From: an uncultured Lentisphaeraceae bacterium
GTDB taxonomy: Bacteria; Verrucomicrobiota; Kiritimatiellia; RFP12; DVOR01
Assembly: GCA_949282555.1 (NCBI GenBank)
Contig: CASDPK010000006.1
Span: 1 to 64,000 of the forward strand
Direction of reading: 5' to 3'
Length of the DNA: 64,000 nt
Below are positions 41,270-50,402 of the stretch, in pieces. The notes below the pieces were generated by a model that had not been told where the DNA came from, did not search any database, and saw nothing but the letters and a program-made list of their open reading frames with translations. Numbering within the stretch: position 1 is the stretch's first letter; every line of letters begins with the position of its first letter. A program made the position numbers and the translations under genes.

Positions 41270-41847
41270 ATGAGATGCCGCCCGTGCCCATGCGCCGTGC
41301 CGAGCGTGCGCTTTCCCGTGCCGAGACGTTGGCGTTGCTGGCGGAGGCCCAGGTGGCCACCCTCAGCATGGTCACGTCGCAGGGCCCTTACGCTGTGCCC
41401 ATCTCGCCCGTGTGCTTGAACGGCTCGCTTTACTTCCACTCTGCGATGGCGGGACGCAAGGTGGAGGCCTTCCGGCGCGATCCGCGGGTGTGGGTCTCTG
41501 TCGTTGGGAAGGCCGTCCCTTCGGATGATCTTCCGGAGACGGCCACGCTTCGGGCGAGTGAGCGGTTCACCGTGTTTTATGAAAGCGCGATGGCGTGGGG
41601 GACGTTACGGGAGGTGCTTGAACCTCGTGAAAAGGTGGCCGCGCTTCGGGCACTTTGCGAGAAGTTCACGCCGTCGCAGATGGGGCACTTTGGCAAGGCC
41701 CTTTCGGAATCCCTTGAGAAAACGGCAGTCTATGCCCTTGCGCTTGATGCCGTGAGCGGGAAGGCCAAACGGACAGCTTTGCGTGCCCCTCGCTTGGACC
41801 GGGTTCGCGCGGACGATAACGCAAGCGTCCCTCCCGAAGTTGGATAA
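41266..41847 (+). CDS. FMN-binding split-barrel protein (NimA/PNPOx-like)
   Basis: 193 residues of the pyridoxamine 5'-phosphate oxidase-like flavin family: VATLSMVTSQGPYAVPISPVCLNGSLYFHSAMAGRKVEAF is the characteristic N-terminal barrel. Relatives include nitroimidazole reductases (Nim) and heme-degrading proteins. The C-terminal half carries KFTPSQMGHFGKALSESLEKTAVYAL, as in Nim-like members. Starts at the ATGA overlap with gluQ; no role in resistance can be inferred from sequence alone. Confidence 0.8.
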   Translation: MNEMPPVPMRRAERALSRAETLALLAEAQVATLSMVTSQGPYAVPISPVCLNGSLYFHSAMAGRKVEAFRRDPRVWVSVVGKAVPSDDLPETATLRASERFTVFYESAMAWGTLREVLEPREKVAALRALCEKFTPSQMGHFGKALSESLEKTAVYALALDAVSGKAKRTALRAPRLDRVRADDNASVPPEVG

Positions 41848-42127
41848 CACCTTTTTCGGGGCGGCAATCGATCGTTCGTTGTGAGACAGGGTGTGTCCAT
41901 CCTTCTTGGCGCAGCTGGTGGAGACACGTTCCGACAGACAACCTTTTGGACAGACAGCGCACACTCCTGCGTCTCCAAAGCGAAACACTTTGGGTACATT
42001 CATCCTCCATGACAGTCATTTCGCAAAAGTGCACCCTTGCGGGGGGCAGGAGGCCTTTCTTTTCTTGCCTGCCCTTGGCCGTCTGTGTTGTACAATTTGC
42101 CCAAAACGATTCAAACTTGGTTTTCCC
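41848..42127. other. Gene-free stretch before the ftsB-like gene
   Basis: No credible frame on either strand. Short complementary words (GGAGAC...GTCTCC, about 41930-41980) and repeated GACAGAC words are present but form no recognised element. Confidence 0.4.
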
Positions 42128-42157
42128 TTGACCCGGAGGGGTGGTACGACGTATAAT
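42128..42157 (+). promoter_or_regulatory. Strong promoter of the ftsB-like gene
   Basis: TTGACC (42128-42133), an 18-base spacer and TATAAT (42152-42157); among the closest to consensus in the window. Confidence 0.75.
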
Positions 42158-42180
42158 TGGGGTAAATAACAGGCCGTTCC

Positions 42181-42462
42181 ATGCAGGATTTGTTGCGTCG
42201 TATCATTGTCTCTTTTCTTGTCGCTTGCACGCTTTTGAGCGTCGCGGCGGCAGTGAGGTATCTTGTGCCTCGGTGGCGTCTGTGGCAGGAAAATCGGCTT
42301 GCGCAGGAGCAGTTGCAGGCGCAAGTGGAGGATATTCGCCAGCAGATTACCGCGACCAAGCGCAACATTGATCGTTTTCGCACATCGCCATATTTCGTGG
42401 AGCGGTTGGCGCGGGCCAATCACCGTGTGGCCGAAAACGAGATTATTTTCATCTTTGACTGA
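42181..42462 (+). CDS. FtsB/DivIC-like septum formation protein
   Basis: 93 residues. One N-terminal transmembrane helix (IIVSFLVACTLLSVAAAVRYL), a coiled coil (about 37-68, ENRLAQEQLQAQVEDIRQQI) and a C-terminal segment SPYFVERLARANHRVAENEIIFIF, the topology and ending of FtsB/FtsL/DivIC cell-division proteins. It would act in the divisome beside FtsL and FtsQ, which are absent here. Short leader from the strong promoter at 42128-42157; an intrinsic terminator follows. Confidence 0.8.
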   Translation: MQDLLRRIIVSFLVACTLLSVAAAVRYLVPRWRLWQENRLAQEQLQAQVEDIRQQITATKRNIDRFRTSPYFVERLARANHRVAENEIIFIFD

Positions 42463-42473
42463 AGCTTTTGAAT

Positions 42474-42505
42474 GCGCCGCGGGGGTTGGCCTGCGGCGCT
42501 TTTTT
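42474..42505 (+). terminator. Intrinsic terminator between the ftsB-like gene and lpxI
   Basis: GCGCCGC (42474-42480) pairs with GCGGCGC (42493-42499), followed by TTTTTT. It ends 14 bases before the lpxI start, so lpxI and upp depend on read-through or an unseen promoter. Confidence 0.75.
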
Positions 42506-42518
42506 GACGGACGGTGCC

Positions 42519-43358
42519 ATGATTCCGGAAGAGTTGTTGATTTTCGCTGGCCGAGGGGCTTATCCGGAGTACGCGTTTGCCGGGGCTCGGGCGGCCGGTG
42601 TGCGCCGGATCCGCGTGTTGGGCGTTCGGGGGATGGTGTCGAGGCGCCTTCTGCGCTTGGCGGACGAGGCGGTCGTGTTTGGGGTGGGGGAATTGCAGGG
42701 GGCCTTGGATTGGCTTGTGGAGAGCGGTGTCCGTGAGATGATGCTTACGGGGCAGATCACGCCGATGGCGCTTTTCCGCACGCGTTTTGATGCGCTCACT
42801 CGGCGCCTGCTTGCCAGTCTCCCCGTCAAGAATGCGCACACGATTTTCGGTTGCATGATTCGCGAGATTGAGGCGCGTGGGGTGCGGGTGATTCCGTCTT
42901 CCTGTTTTATGGGGGAGCATCTCCCCGGCGTCGGTGTGTTGACGCGCCGTGCGCCCGATGCCCGTGAACAGAGCGATATTGCCTTCGGTCATCAAGCGGC
43001 GCTGGGGGTGTGCGATCTCGATATCGGGCAAACCCTGCTGGTGAAGGAAGGCATGGTGCTGGCGGTGGAGGCGTTTGAGGGCACCAACGCCACGCTTCGC
43101 CGCGGCGCGAAGCTCGGAGGCCGTGGCGCGGTGATGGTGAAGGTGGCCAAGCGTGGACATGATATGCGTTTTGATATCCCCGTTTTTGGGGAGCATACGG
43201 TTCGCCTCTGCCGGAAGTGCGGGGTCTCCGCTGTCGCGTTTCAGGCGGGGCGTTTGGTGATGATCGATCGCCCGCGGGTGGTCGAGCTGGCGAATCGCTT
43301 TGGGATCGCGCTCGTTGGCCTTGATTCCGGTCTGCCGCCTGCACCGCTTGAACCTTAA
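42519..43358 (+). CDS. lpxI: UDP-2,3-diacylglucosamine diphosphatase LpxI
   Basis: 279 residues, typical for LpxI (DUF1009). The N-terminal Rossmann-like half (LLIFAGRGAYPEYAFAGARAAG...GELQGALDWLVESGVREMMLTGQI) is followed by the C-terminal catalytic half with VVEAFEGTNATLRRGAKLGG-type motif and FDIPVFGEHTVRLCRKCGVSAVAFQAG. It hydrolyses UDP-2,3-diacylglucosamine to lipid X in lipid A synthesis, replacing LpxH. The ATG at 42519 gives the family start. upp follows by 19 bases. Confidence 0.9.
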   Translation: MIPEELLIFAGRGAYPEYAFAGARAAGVRRIRVLGVRGMVSRRLLRLADEAVVFGVGELQGALDWLVESGVREMMLTGQITPMALFRTRFDALTRRLLASLPVKNAHTIFGCMIREIEARGVRVIPSSCFMGEHLPGVGVLTRRAPDAREQSDIAFGHQAALGVCDLDIGQTLLVKEGMVLAVEAFEGTNATLRRGAKLGGRGAVMVKVAKRGHDMRFDIPVFGEHTVRLCRKCGVSAVAFQAGRLVMIDRPRVVELANRFGIALVGLDSGLPPAPLEP

Positions 43359-43377
43359 CGCTTGAAGGGAGGCCGAC

Positions 43378-44010
43378 ATGGCCCTGCATATTCTTCGTCA
43401 TGCCGTTGCCGATACGTATCTGGCCGAGGTGCGGGATTCCCGGACACCTTCCGCTCGGTTTCGTGAACTTGTCCGGCGCCTTGGTGGGTTGGTGGCCACC
43501 GAGGCGATGCGTGATTTCCCGACCCGTCCGGTGGAGGTGCGCACGCCTTGTGGTGTCGCCGCTTGTCGGACGCTTGCGGAGTCGGTGCTGATCGTTCCCA
43601 TTCTGCGGGCGGGATTGACGTATGCCGAAGGGGTCTCCCAAGTGCTCCCCGAAGCGACGTTCGGGCACATTGGCCTCTATCGGGACGAGACAACCAAACG
43701 TCCGGTGCCTTATTTCTGCAAGGTGCCCCAACGGCTTGCGGAGCGCCGTATCTTATTGACCGATCCCATGCTGGCGACGGGTTATTCCGCGGTCGCCGCC
43801 GCGGATGCGTTGTTGGCGCGGGGCGCCGATCCCAAGAAAACCATCTTGCTGACGCTCGTTGCGGCCCCGGAGGGGCGGGATGTTTTTCTCGCCGCGCATC
43901 CGGATATCGAGGTGTGGACGGCGGCGTTGGATGAAAGACTCAACGAGGATGCTTACATCGTTCCCGGACTCGGAGACGCGGGCGACCGCATTTTCGGGAC
44001 GCTTGCCTGA
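43378..44010 (+). CDS. upp: Uracil phosphoribosyltransferase
   Basis: 210 residues, full family length. The PRPP-binding loop LLTDPMLATGYSAVAAADAL (about 122-141) and the C-terminal uracil-binding region (DERLNEDAYIVPGLGDAGDR) are intact. It makes UMP from uracil and PRPP in pyrimidine salvage. AGGGAGG precedes the start. It converges with the SLC13-type gene, with only 14 bases between stops and no terminator in the gap. Confidence 0.95.
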   Translation: MALHILRHAVADTYLAEVRDSRTPSARFRELVRRLGGLVATEAMRDFPTRPVEVRTPCGVAACRTLAESVLIVPILRAGLTYAEGVSQVLPEATFGHIGLYRDETTKRPVPYFCKVPQRLAERRILLTDPMLATGYSAVAAADALLARGADPKKTILLTLVAAPEGRDVFLAAHPDIEVWTAALDERLNEDAYIVPGLGDAGDRIFGTLA

Positions 44011-44024
44011 GATGGCGCGTTCGC

Positions 44025-45161
44025 TCAGAAGAGGAGCGAGAACGCGGAAAGCACGGCAAGGAAGGCAAGATTGAGCAACGTGAAGATCAACAGATACCGC
44101 CAAGGGCGGGCGCCTGGTTCGCGCCAGTAAAATCCCAGGGAGATAAGGCTTGCCAAGGAGGCAATGGGGGTGCCGAATCCGCCGATGTCCGTGCCCCAAA
44201 GGAGGCCACGCCAGTCGTCGGTGAAGGGAGAGAGGAGGACGGCCGCCGGGACGTTGGAGAGGCATTGGCTGGCGATGGCGGCGGTGGCCTGTGTGTGATG
44301 TTCGAGCAGACGGGTGAGCAGATCCCGGAGCGGGGCAATGGCGCCGATGTTGTGGGAGAACACAAAGAAGCAGACAAAGGTGAGCAGGAGGCCATAATCC
44401 ACCGAGGCCAACACCTTGCGGCTGAAGAGCAACGCACTTCCAAACACGAGGATGAAGAGTGCCTCTTCGGGGAAGACGCGGAAGACCGTCAGCAGGCACA
44501 GGAGAAAGAGCGTCGTGTAAAGGAACACTTTTCGCGGGTGCGTAAGCGTCCGCCAGTGCGCGAAGGTCACCGTTATCGGCTCATTCCGGAGCGTCTGGAG
44601 GAAGACGCCCAAGAGAATTGCCCCTATGAATGTGATGGGGAGCATGGCCGTGAAGAAACTGGTGAAGGGAATGGCGTGGGCGGTGTAAAGGAAGAGGTTT
44701 TGGGGATTTCCGACGGGCGTTGCCATCGAGCCGAGATTGGCCGCGACGGTCTGGAGCGCCACCAGCCCCAACAGGCGGTGCCGGAGGCCGAGGCGATCAA
44801 GCACATAGATGCCGAAGGGAACCAACACGATGAGCGCCACATCGTTGGTCACGAACATCGACAACAGAAACGTGAGCCACACGAGTGCATGGGCAAGGGT
44901 GCGGTAATCGGTGCGCCCGGAGAGCAGGGCCTGGGCCATGACGCGGAAAAGATTGCACTCCCGCAAGCCGGCGACCACGACCATCAGGCAAAAGAGCAGG
45001 TTGAGCGTGCGCAAATCAATCGCCCGCCACCAGCCTTCCGCCGGGGCAAACAAGAGCGAGAGCACCGCAACGACCAACGAGATGGCCGCGACGGCATTGG
45101 CCTGAAGAAAGGCACGCATACGGGAAACGACCGCACCCATGGGCGTCACGGACAGGGACAT
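44025..45161 (-). CDS. SLC13/ArsB-type anion permease
   Basis: 378 residues with about 10-11 hydrophobic helices. Motifs TNDVALIVLVPFGIYVL and GSMATPVGNPQNLFLY match the ion-transporter superfamily (SLC13/CitM/ArsB), in which TP-x-GNPQN is a substrate/ion hairpin. The second hairpin is in CLSNVPAAVLLSPF. Substrate (arsenite, citrate or another anion) cannot be decided. The start at 45161 has AAAGGAG upstream and lies 16 bases inside the MATE gene, so the two are coupled. Confidence 0.78.
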   Translation of the reverse strand: MSLSVTPMGAVVSRMRAFLQANAVAAISLVVAVLSLLFAPAEGWWRAIDLRTLNLLFCLMVVVAGLRECNLFRVMAQALLSGRTDYRTLAHALVWLTFLLSMFVTNDVALIVLVPFGIYVLDRLGLRHRLLGLVALQTVAANLGSMATPVGNPQNLFLYTAHAIPFTSFFTAMLPITFIGAILLGVFLQTLRNEPITVTFAHWRTLTHPRKVFLYTTLFLLCLLTVFRVFPEEALFILVFGSALLFSRKVLASVDYGLLLTFVCFFVFSHNIGAIAPLRDLLTRLLEHHTQATAAIASQCLSNVPAAVLLSPFTDDWRGLLWGTDIGGFGTPIASLASLISLGFYWREPGARPWRYLLIFTLLNLAFLAVLSAFSLLF

Positions 45162-46504
45162 GGCTCTGGGCTCCTTTCGGTTGGCCAACGGCGGGCATAG
45201 GCAAGGTAGGCGATGATGAGCAGAACCGCGGCTCCGACCCACGCCAAAGGATCGCCCCAATAAACGGCATTCTCATCCCAAAACGGAAGCAGAAGAATCG
45301 CCACACCCGCCCGCATCGCCATTTCCACCACGCCTGCGAGCATGGGAAGCAACGAGCGCCCGATTCCTTGGAGGGCATTTCGGAAAATGAAGATAAGCCC
45401 CAGCGGGATGAAGAACGGCGAACAAATCAAGAGCATCTGGCGGCCAACGGACTCCATGGCTTCGGAGTGTTCGGAGAGAAAGGCATTCACGAAGATCTCC
45501 CCGAAGAGAAGGGTCAGCGCTGTCATCACAAGGCCGCTGACCGTGACAACAAGCACGCAGGAGCGCACCCCCGAACGGATGCGGGCGAGGCGGCCCGCGC
45601 CATAATTCTGCGCACAGTAGGTGGCCATGGCTTGCCCCAAGGCCACGGGAAGTTGGCAGGCGATGTTTTCAACGTTTCGGGCGGCGGTCATGCCGGCGAT
45701 CAGCGAGACGCCAAACGTGTTGATGGCCGATTGGAGCACCATGGCTCCCAGTCCGGTGATGGAGAACTGGAGCCCCATGGGAACGCTCACGCGCAACTGT
45801 TCCCACGCCATGCGGATGCGCGGCCGCCAATCGGAGCGGTGGAGCTGAAGCTCCGGGAGACGCCGCGTCACCAGCGCCAAGCAGGCAAGCGCGGAGGCGA
45901 GGATGGCAACGTTGGTGGCCCACGCGGCCCCTTGGACACCCCAGCCGAAGGCCCGAATGAAGCAGATATCCAGCACAATGTTCAGCACACTTGCCCCGGC
46001 GAGAAAGAAAAGCGGCGTTTGGCTGTCTCCCAACGCCCGCAAGGTGGCGCTTTGGAAATTGAAGAACACCATGCACGGCGTGCCAAGAAACATCACCGAG
46101 AGGTAATCATGCGCGAGTGGGAAAATGTCCGCGGGGGTGTTCAGAAGCCGCAGGATGGCATCGGTGCCCAACACACAGACCACGGTGACCCCCATCGCCA
46201 CGAACCCGCAGACCCACGCCCCGGTGCCCACGGAAAGGCGCACGCCCCGAGGATCGCGCGCCCCGAAGCGTTGCGACGTGATGACGCCCGTCCCGGCGGT
46301 GATGCCAAAAACGAACCCCAAGACCACAAAGATCGTGGAGCCCACACCGCCAACGGCGGCCAAGGCGTCTTTGCCGAGAAGCCGCCCCACGATGATCATG
46401 TCCACCAGCGCGTAGGCCATTTGGATGACGTTGCCCAACAACAGCGGCCACGCGAAGGAAATCAGCAGCCGAAGCGGATGTCCTTGGGTCATATCGGTCG
46501 TCAT
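45146..46504 (-). CDS. MATE-family efflux transporter
   Basis: 452 residues with 12 predicted helices. The MATE repeats are visible: PLLLGNVIQMAYALVDMIIVGRLLGKDALAAVG in the N-half and the matching QFSITGLGAMVLQSAINTFG in the C-half. Such proteins export cationic compounds using Na+ or H+. First gene of a two-gene minus-strand unit with the SLC13-type permease; the dispersed repeat copy C lies upstream. Confidence 0.88.
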   Translation of the reverse strand: MTTDMTQGHPLRLLISFAWPLLLGNVIQMAYALVDMIIVGRLLGKDALAAVGGVGSTIFVVLGFVFGITAGTGVITSQRFGARDPRGVRLSVGTGAWVCGFVAMGVTVVCVLGTDAILRLLNTPADIFPLAHDYLSVMFLGTPCMVFFNFQSATLRALGDSQTPLFFLAGASVLNIVLDICFIRAFGWGVQGAAWATNVAILASALACLALVTRRLPELQLHRSDWRPRIRMAWEQLRVSVPMGLQFSITGLGAMVLQSAINTFGVSLIAGMTAARNVENIACQLPVALGQAMATYCAQNYGAGRLARIRSGVRSCVLVVTVSGLVMTALTLLFGEIFVNAFLSEHSEAMESVGRQMLLICSPFFIPLGLIFIFRNALQGIGRSLLPMLAGVVEMAMRAGVAILLLPFWDENAVYWGDPLAWVGAAVLLIIAYLAYARRWPTERSPEPCPCP

Positions 46505-46576
46505 GGCGATGGCTCGGGTGTGGTTGTTGGGAAGGGGCGCGGTTTCGAGGTGTGGGCTATGCGTTAAGGTGAGGTG

Positions 46577-46626
46577 CTCCGTATCTCGACCCGGGATGTG
46601 CCGTATCTTCCCTCGTGATGCGGAGC
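46577..46626 (+). repeat. Dispersed intergenic hairpin repeat, copy C
   Basis: Two tandem units (CTCCGTATCTCGACCCGGGA and CCGTATCTTCCCTCGTGATG, the latter running into CGGAGC). Same consensus as copies at 4057 and 18934. It lies between the MATE start and the small unknown gene, in a 209-base gap with no other feature. Confidence 0.6.
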
Positions 46627-46713
46627 GTCTTGGGCTTTCGCTTGCTGGGCATTGTCGCTTGAGGGGGAACCGCCATCAACTCCGCTCCAAAGACAGCCGA
46701 CGGGGCGCTTCAA

Positions 46714-47103
46714 CTAGAGGGACAAATCGCCGTGGAGTTTCCAGCCGTGCTGATCACGATCCACAGAAAGGTCCCTCCCGGGGAAAACCTCCGGAAGCCG
46801 CTTGCGGAGATGGTCGGCCGCGAACGCCTCCCATGCCTCACGTTCGGCGTCCGACACGGGGGCAAGGGTCGCGGCCCGCAACGCGAGCGTGTATCCCGGG
46901 CCAAACGTTGAACCGATGCCGGCGGAAAAGTTGGCGACAACGGAAAAGAGACCGTCATATTGCGGGTTGCTCGTCTCACCTTCCGCGGGCCGCGCGGGGT
47001 GACGGCGAAACCGCGCGCCGTCGCGGGCCTCCAACAACGCGTCAATCTCACCGAGAATCCCGGCAAGCTTCGTCTCGAAGGCCTCGAGCCGTTCATTCCG
47101 CAT
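46714..47103 (-). CDS. Small conserved-looking protein of unknown function
   Basis: 129 residues, soluble, no signal peptide. An N-terminal helix (NERLEAFETKLAGILGEIDALLEARDG) is followed by a basic stretch (RFRRHPARPAEGE), a beta-type centre (YDGLFSVVANFSAGIGSTFGPGYTLALRAATL) and a final segment ending WKLHGDLSL. I do not recognise the family. Its start overlaps the tsaB stop by 11 bases, so it is probably the last gene of gltA-epimerase-tsaB. Confidence 0.65.
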   Translation of the reverse strand: MRNERLEAFETKLAGILGEIDALLEARDGARFRRHPARPAEGETSNPQYDGLFSVVANFSAGIGSTFGPGYTLALRAATLAPVSDAEREAWEAFAADHLRKRLPEVFPGRDLSVDRDQHGWKLHGDLSL

Positions 47104-47665
47104 GGGCCGCCCCCACGGCAGGGTGAAGATAGATGGGCAAGGGGTCTGGCGTCAGCGCATCCCCCAGCCGCCGAAGCGTCTCATTCAGGGCCTCGGCCCG
47201 AATCTCGACGGGGCGGAGCCCGAAACGTTCCAAACGCTTGCCATCCGGGGTCACCATGTCGTCCCGCGGGACGAAGCGCTCCGCGTCGAGGACATGGAAC
47301 CCTCCGATTTGCCGGAGCGTGTCGGGCGTCACGGCGTAACGCACGGCCCACAGCGTTCCGCGGCGCGCATCGCCAACCACCGTGACTTCCGGGAGACCGG
47401 AGGCCAAGGCAAGCGCCGCGGCCGAAGGAAATCCCAAGGGATTCAATCCCCACGCGAGGCCCATCCCTTGCAGGCACGCAATCGCCGCCCGAATGCCGGC
47501 AAAGGAACCGGGGCCAAGCCCCACGGCCAAGGCATCGGGACGCCGCCCGCCCAAGAAGTCGCGCAGGCGGGCCACCCATGCGTCGTCGCGGCTGTCGAGC
47601 GTCAAGGTCTCGTCGCCGAAGGCCACGAGGGTGCGCTCGGAGGAACGGTCAAGAATCAGTCGCAT
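47093..47665 (-). CDS. tsaB: tRNA threonylcarbamoyladenosine synthesis protein TsaB
   Basis: 190 residues, a short TsaB. MRLILDRSSERTLVAFGDE, VGLGPGSFAGIRAAIACLQGMGLA and VTVVGDARRGTLWAVRY are family features; the ASKHA-fold N-lobe is complete and the C-lobe reduced. TsaB scaffolds TsaD in making t6A37 of ANN-decoding tRNAs. The ATG at 47665 is chosen by family start; its last base is shared with the stop of the upstream epimerase gene. Confidence 0.88.
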   Translation of the reverse strand: MRLILDRSSERTLVAFGDETLTLDSRDDAWVARLRDFLGGRRPDALAVGLGPGSFAGIRAAIACLQGMGLAWGLNPLGFPSAAALALASGLPEVTVVGDARRGTLWAVRYAVTPDTLRQIGGFHVLDAERFVPRDDMVTPDGKRLERFGLRPVEIRAEALNETLRRLGDALTPDPLPIYLHPAVGAAHAE

Positions 47666-48807
47666 CAGAAACACCTCTTGATCAAAGCAAGGGCACCCTG
47701 CCGCCACGGCACACGATGCGTCTTGCCGCGTTGCCCACGGAAACGGGAGAGGTTCTCCACATACCATGCGTAATTGCGCAGAAGGGCCTCTTGGTTGGAG
47801 AAACGCGGGGCCCAGCCGAGGTTCTTGCAGATCTTTTCCACGCTCACGAAGCTGTCTTTCGAAGCGGTCTCATAGACCCACCGATAGAGCGGGGAGAGGT
47901 GGAGGCGCTCCAAGAGGCGCAGCACAGGAATCACCAGCCATGCGGGCGTGCCGCGCACCTTCTTGCCATGACCTGCGGCGTCAAGCACGGATTGCCAATC
48001 TTCGCGCATTGTGGCAAAGCGGCGCGCGCCGACGTTGTAGGTGTCGCGGACGGCTGTCAGATCCGGGTGCGTCAGCGCCAACCCGATGGCATCGCAGAGG
48101 TCTTCCACGTCAAGCAATTGGTAGCGGTTGCGGCCACTTCCGATCATGGGGAATCCGTGGCCATCGTACGCCCAGTCATACAGCAGGGCGAAGACGCCGA
48201 GGCGCTCGGGGCCGACGAAGCTCTTGGGGCGAAGGATGCAGACCGCGAACGCTTCGGCATCCAACGCCCGCACGATGCCTTCCGCGGCGATTTTGCTCTC
48301 GCCGTAAGGGCCCACCCCTTCCAGGCGGTCCGCTTCCGTAATGGGATGATGGTCGGGGATGCCGTAGACGGCGGTGGAGGAAATGTAGACGAAGCGTGGG
48401 ACGCCGGCCGCCTTTGCCTCTTCCGCGACGACACGTGCGCCGTCAACGTCGGTGGAGCGGATTTCCTCCTCCGAGCACAACGGCAACGCCGCGGCACAGT
48501 GGATGACGGCGGCACATCCTGCCACTTGGCGGCGCACTTCCGCCCGATCCCGCACATCGCCCACCGTGGGGCGCACGCGCGGGTTTTGGGTTTCGGGATA
48601 GTCGAAGGCCACAAGATCGAGCGATCGGACTTCGGAGGCTCCGTGGGCCAAGAGCCAACGAATGAGATTGATGCCCAAAAAGCCGCTTCCTCCCGTCACC
48701 AAGATGGGGCCGTGAGGAAGCGAAAGAGCGGGGCGCTCGCGCGTCTCGGCCGCTTCATTGGCGGTACATGCAGTTGACGAAGAAGGCATTGCCATAGCCG
48801 TCGCCAT
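47665..48807 (-). CDS. NAD-dependent epimerase/dehydratase (extended SDR)
   Basis: 380 residues. NAD-binding GGSGFLG (about 38-44), the catalytic YGESK pair (Y-x3-K, about 180), and the SSTAVYG segment mark an extended short-chain dehydrogenase, as in sugar-nucleotide epimerases and 3-beta-HSD-like enzymes. The N-terminus is preceded by about 30 low-complexity residues (MATAMAMPSSSTACTANEAA). Substrate unknown. RBS GGAGGAA; 15 bases after gltA, so likely cotranscribed. Confidence 0.82.
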   Translation of the reverse strand: MATAMAMPSSSTACTANEAAETRERPALSLPHGPILVTGGSGFLGINLIRWLLAHGASEVRSLDLVAFDYPETQNPRVRPTVGDVRDRAEVRRQVAGCAAVIHCAAALPLCSEEEIRSTDVDGARVVAEEAKAAGVPRFVYISSTAVYGIPDHHPITEADRLEGVGPYGESKIAAEGIVRALDAEAFAVCILRPKSFVGPERLGVFALLYDWAYDGHGFPMIGSGRNRYQLLDVEDLCDAIGLALTHPDLTAVRDTYNVGARRFATMREDWQSVLDAAGHGKKVRGTPAWLVIPVLRLLERLHLSPLYRWVYETASKDSFVSVEKICKNLGWAPRFSNQEALLRNYAWYVENLSRFRGQRGKTHRVPWRQGALALIKRCF

Positions 48808-48821
48808 TGCAGTTTCCTCCG

Positions 48822-50222
48822 TTAGGCTTGGCGTTCGCTGAGCGGGCAGTAGGGGAGGTGATAACCCGTGACGGCCTTGAACGCGGGGCGAACGATGGGG
48901 CCGCCGTTCACCAGCTCTTCCAAGCGGTGCGCACACCAACCCACCACGCGGGAGATCGCGAACAGGGGCGTGTAAAGATCCATCGGGATGTTCAGCATGT
49001 CGTAAACGAAGCCCGAATAGAAGTCAACGTTCGCGCAGAGCTCCTTCCGCTTTTCGCGGCCTTCGTTGAAGACCTGCGGGCCGATGCGGTCGATGGTCTC
49101 ATAAAGCCGGAATTCGTCCATGCGGTCCTTGCTCTCGGCGAGCTCGCGCGCCTTTTCCTTGAGCAGGAGCGCGCGCGGGTCGGAGAGGGTGTAAACGGCG
49201 TGCCCGAGGCCGTAGATAAGCCCCGAACCGTCGCCGGCTTCCTTGCGGAGGATCTTGCGGAGATAGTCGGCCACCGCCCCCTCATCGGTCCAATCTTCAA
49301 GGGCATCCTTGATCTCGTCCATCTGGTGCATCACGCGCAGGTTCGCGCCACCATGGCGGGGGCCTTTGAGGGAAAGCGTCGCGGCGGCGATGGCGGAGTA
49401 GGTGTCGGTGGCGGCGGAGGTCACCACGTGCGTGGTGAAGGCAGAGTTGTTGCCGCCGCCGTGCTCGGCATGGAGCACAAGGCAGAGATCCAGCAATTCC
49501 GCCTCCAGTGGAGAGTAGGCGGCATCCTCACGCAACATCATCAGGAAATTCTCAGCCGTTGAACGCCCGGGCATCGGGTTGCGCACGAAGAGGGATTCGC
49601 CGTGGTAATAGTGCATCTTTGCCTGGTAGGCATAGGCCGCCATCGCCGAAAAACGCGCCACCAGTTCGATGCTCTGGCGCAACACGGCCGGCACGCTGAT
49701 GGCATCGGGCGATTCGTCGTCGCTGTAGGCGGCCAGCACAGACCGCGCCAGCGAGTTCATGATGTCGCGGCTGGGTTCACGGATGATCTTTTCAAGAAGC
49801 GTGTAAGGAAGTGCGCGCTTTGCGTCCAGCACGCCGTTCCATTCCGCCAATTCGTCGGCCGTCGGCAATTTGCCGAAAAGCAACAGATAGGCGGTCTCTT
49901 CGAATCCCGGCCGTTTCTCCTGCTGGAATCCATGGACAAGATCCTGCACATCGATGCCGCGGAAATATTGGACGCCTTCCACCGGAACGATTTCGTTCTC
50001 GGAGACCACGTATCCATGCACCGAGCCCACGCGCGTGAGCCCAACCAACACGCCGGAGCCATCCTCGTTGCGCAATCCACGCTTGACGTTGAACTTTCGG
50101 TAGAGCTGCGGGTCAATCTGGGCACACTCTCGAGCCATGGCTTCATAGCGCCCCAGCAACTCGGCATGAAGTGTCGGGGCCTGGGCGAGAGAGGGGGCAT
50201 CTTTTTTGTTTCGTGTGACCAT
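48822..50222 (-). CDS. gltA: Citrate synthase
   Basis: 466 residues, the longer bacterial form. Catalytic His segments LHAEHGGGNNSAFTTHVV (about 258) and YGLGHAVYTLSDPRA (about 340) and the conserved LKGPRHGGANL loop are present, with the catalytic Asp in the NVDFYSGFVYDML region. Condenses acetyl-CoA and oxaloacetate to citrate, the entry of the TCA cycle. The N-terminal about 80 residues are an extension seen in other long citrate synthases. RBS GAGGAG. Confidence 0.93.
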   Translation of the reverse strand: MVTRNKKDAPSLAQAPTLHAELLGRYEAMARECAQIDPQLYRKFNVKRGLRNEDGSGVLVGLTRVGSVHGYVVSENEIVPVEGVQYFRGIDVQDLVHGFQQEKRPGFEETAYLLLFGKLPTADELAEWNGVLDAKRALPYTLLEKIIREPSRDIMNSLARSVLAAYSDDESPDAISVPAVLRQSIELVARFSAMAAYAYQAKMHYYHGESLFVRNPMPGRSTAENFLMMLREDAAYSPLEAELLDLCLVLHAEHGGGNNSAFTTHVVTSAATDTYSAIAAATLSLKGPRHGGANLRVMHQMDEIKDALEDWTDEGAVADYLRKILRKEAGDGSGLIYGLGHAVYTLSDPRALLLKEKARELAESKDRMDEFRLYETIDRIGPQVFNEGREKRKELCANVDFYSGFVYDMLNIPMDLYTPLFAISRVVGWCAHRLEELVNGGPIVRPAFKAVTGYHLPYCPLSERQA

Positions 50223-50363
50223 ACGAAAGCTCCTCTATGCTACAACTTCTCAAAAACGAATGCGTAACCTTAGCAAACCGAACCTATTGGTGCAACAATC
50301 ACCCTGCGGTGACATTCCCTAGGCGGAGGATATCCAAAAAACGTGGCATTGTGGGGCGGGGTT

Positions 50364-50372
50364 TGATAGAAT
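50364..50372 (+). promoter_or_regulatory. Extended -10 promoter of the kdsA operon
   Basis: TGA-TAGAAT, 30 bases before the kdsA start; no good -35 box at the usual distance. Confidence 0.5.
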
Positions 50373-50402
50373 GGACACGTAACGGAAGGAGCTTTCAAAT
50401 TT

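Noticed and set aside
41605..42034. Minus-strand frames in the gap before the ftsB-like gene
   Set aside because: They read through the opposite strand of the FMN-binding gene and non-coding DNA, with no recognisable product.
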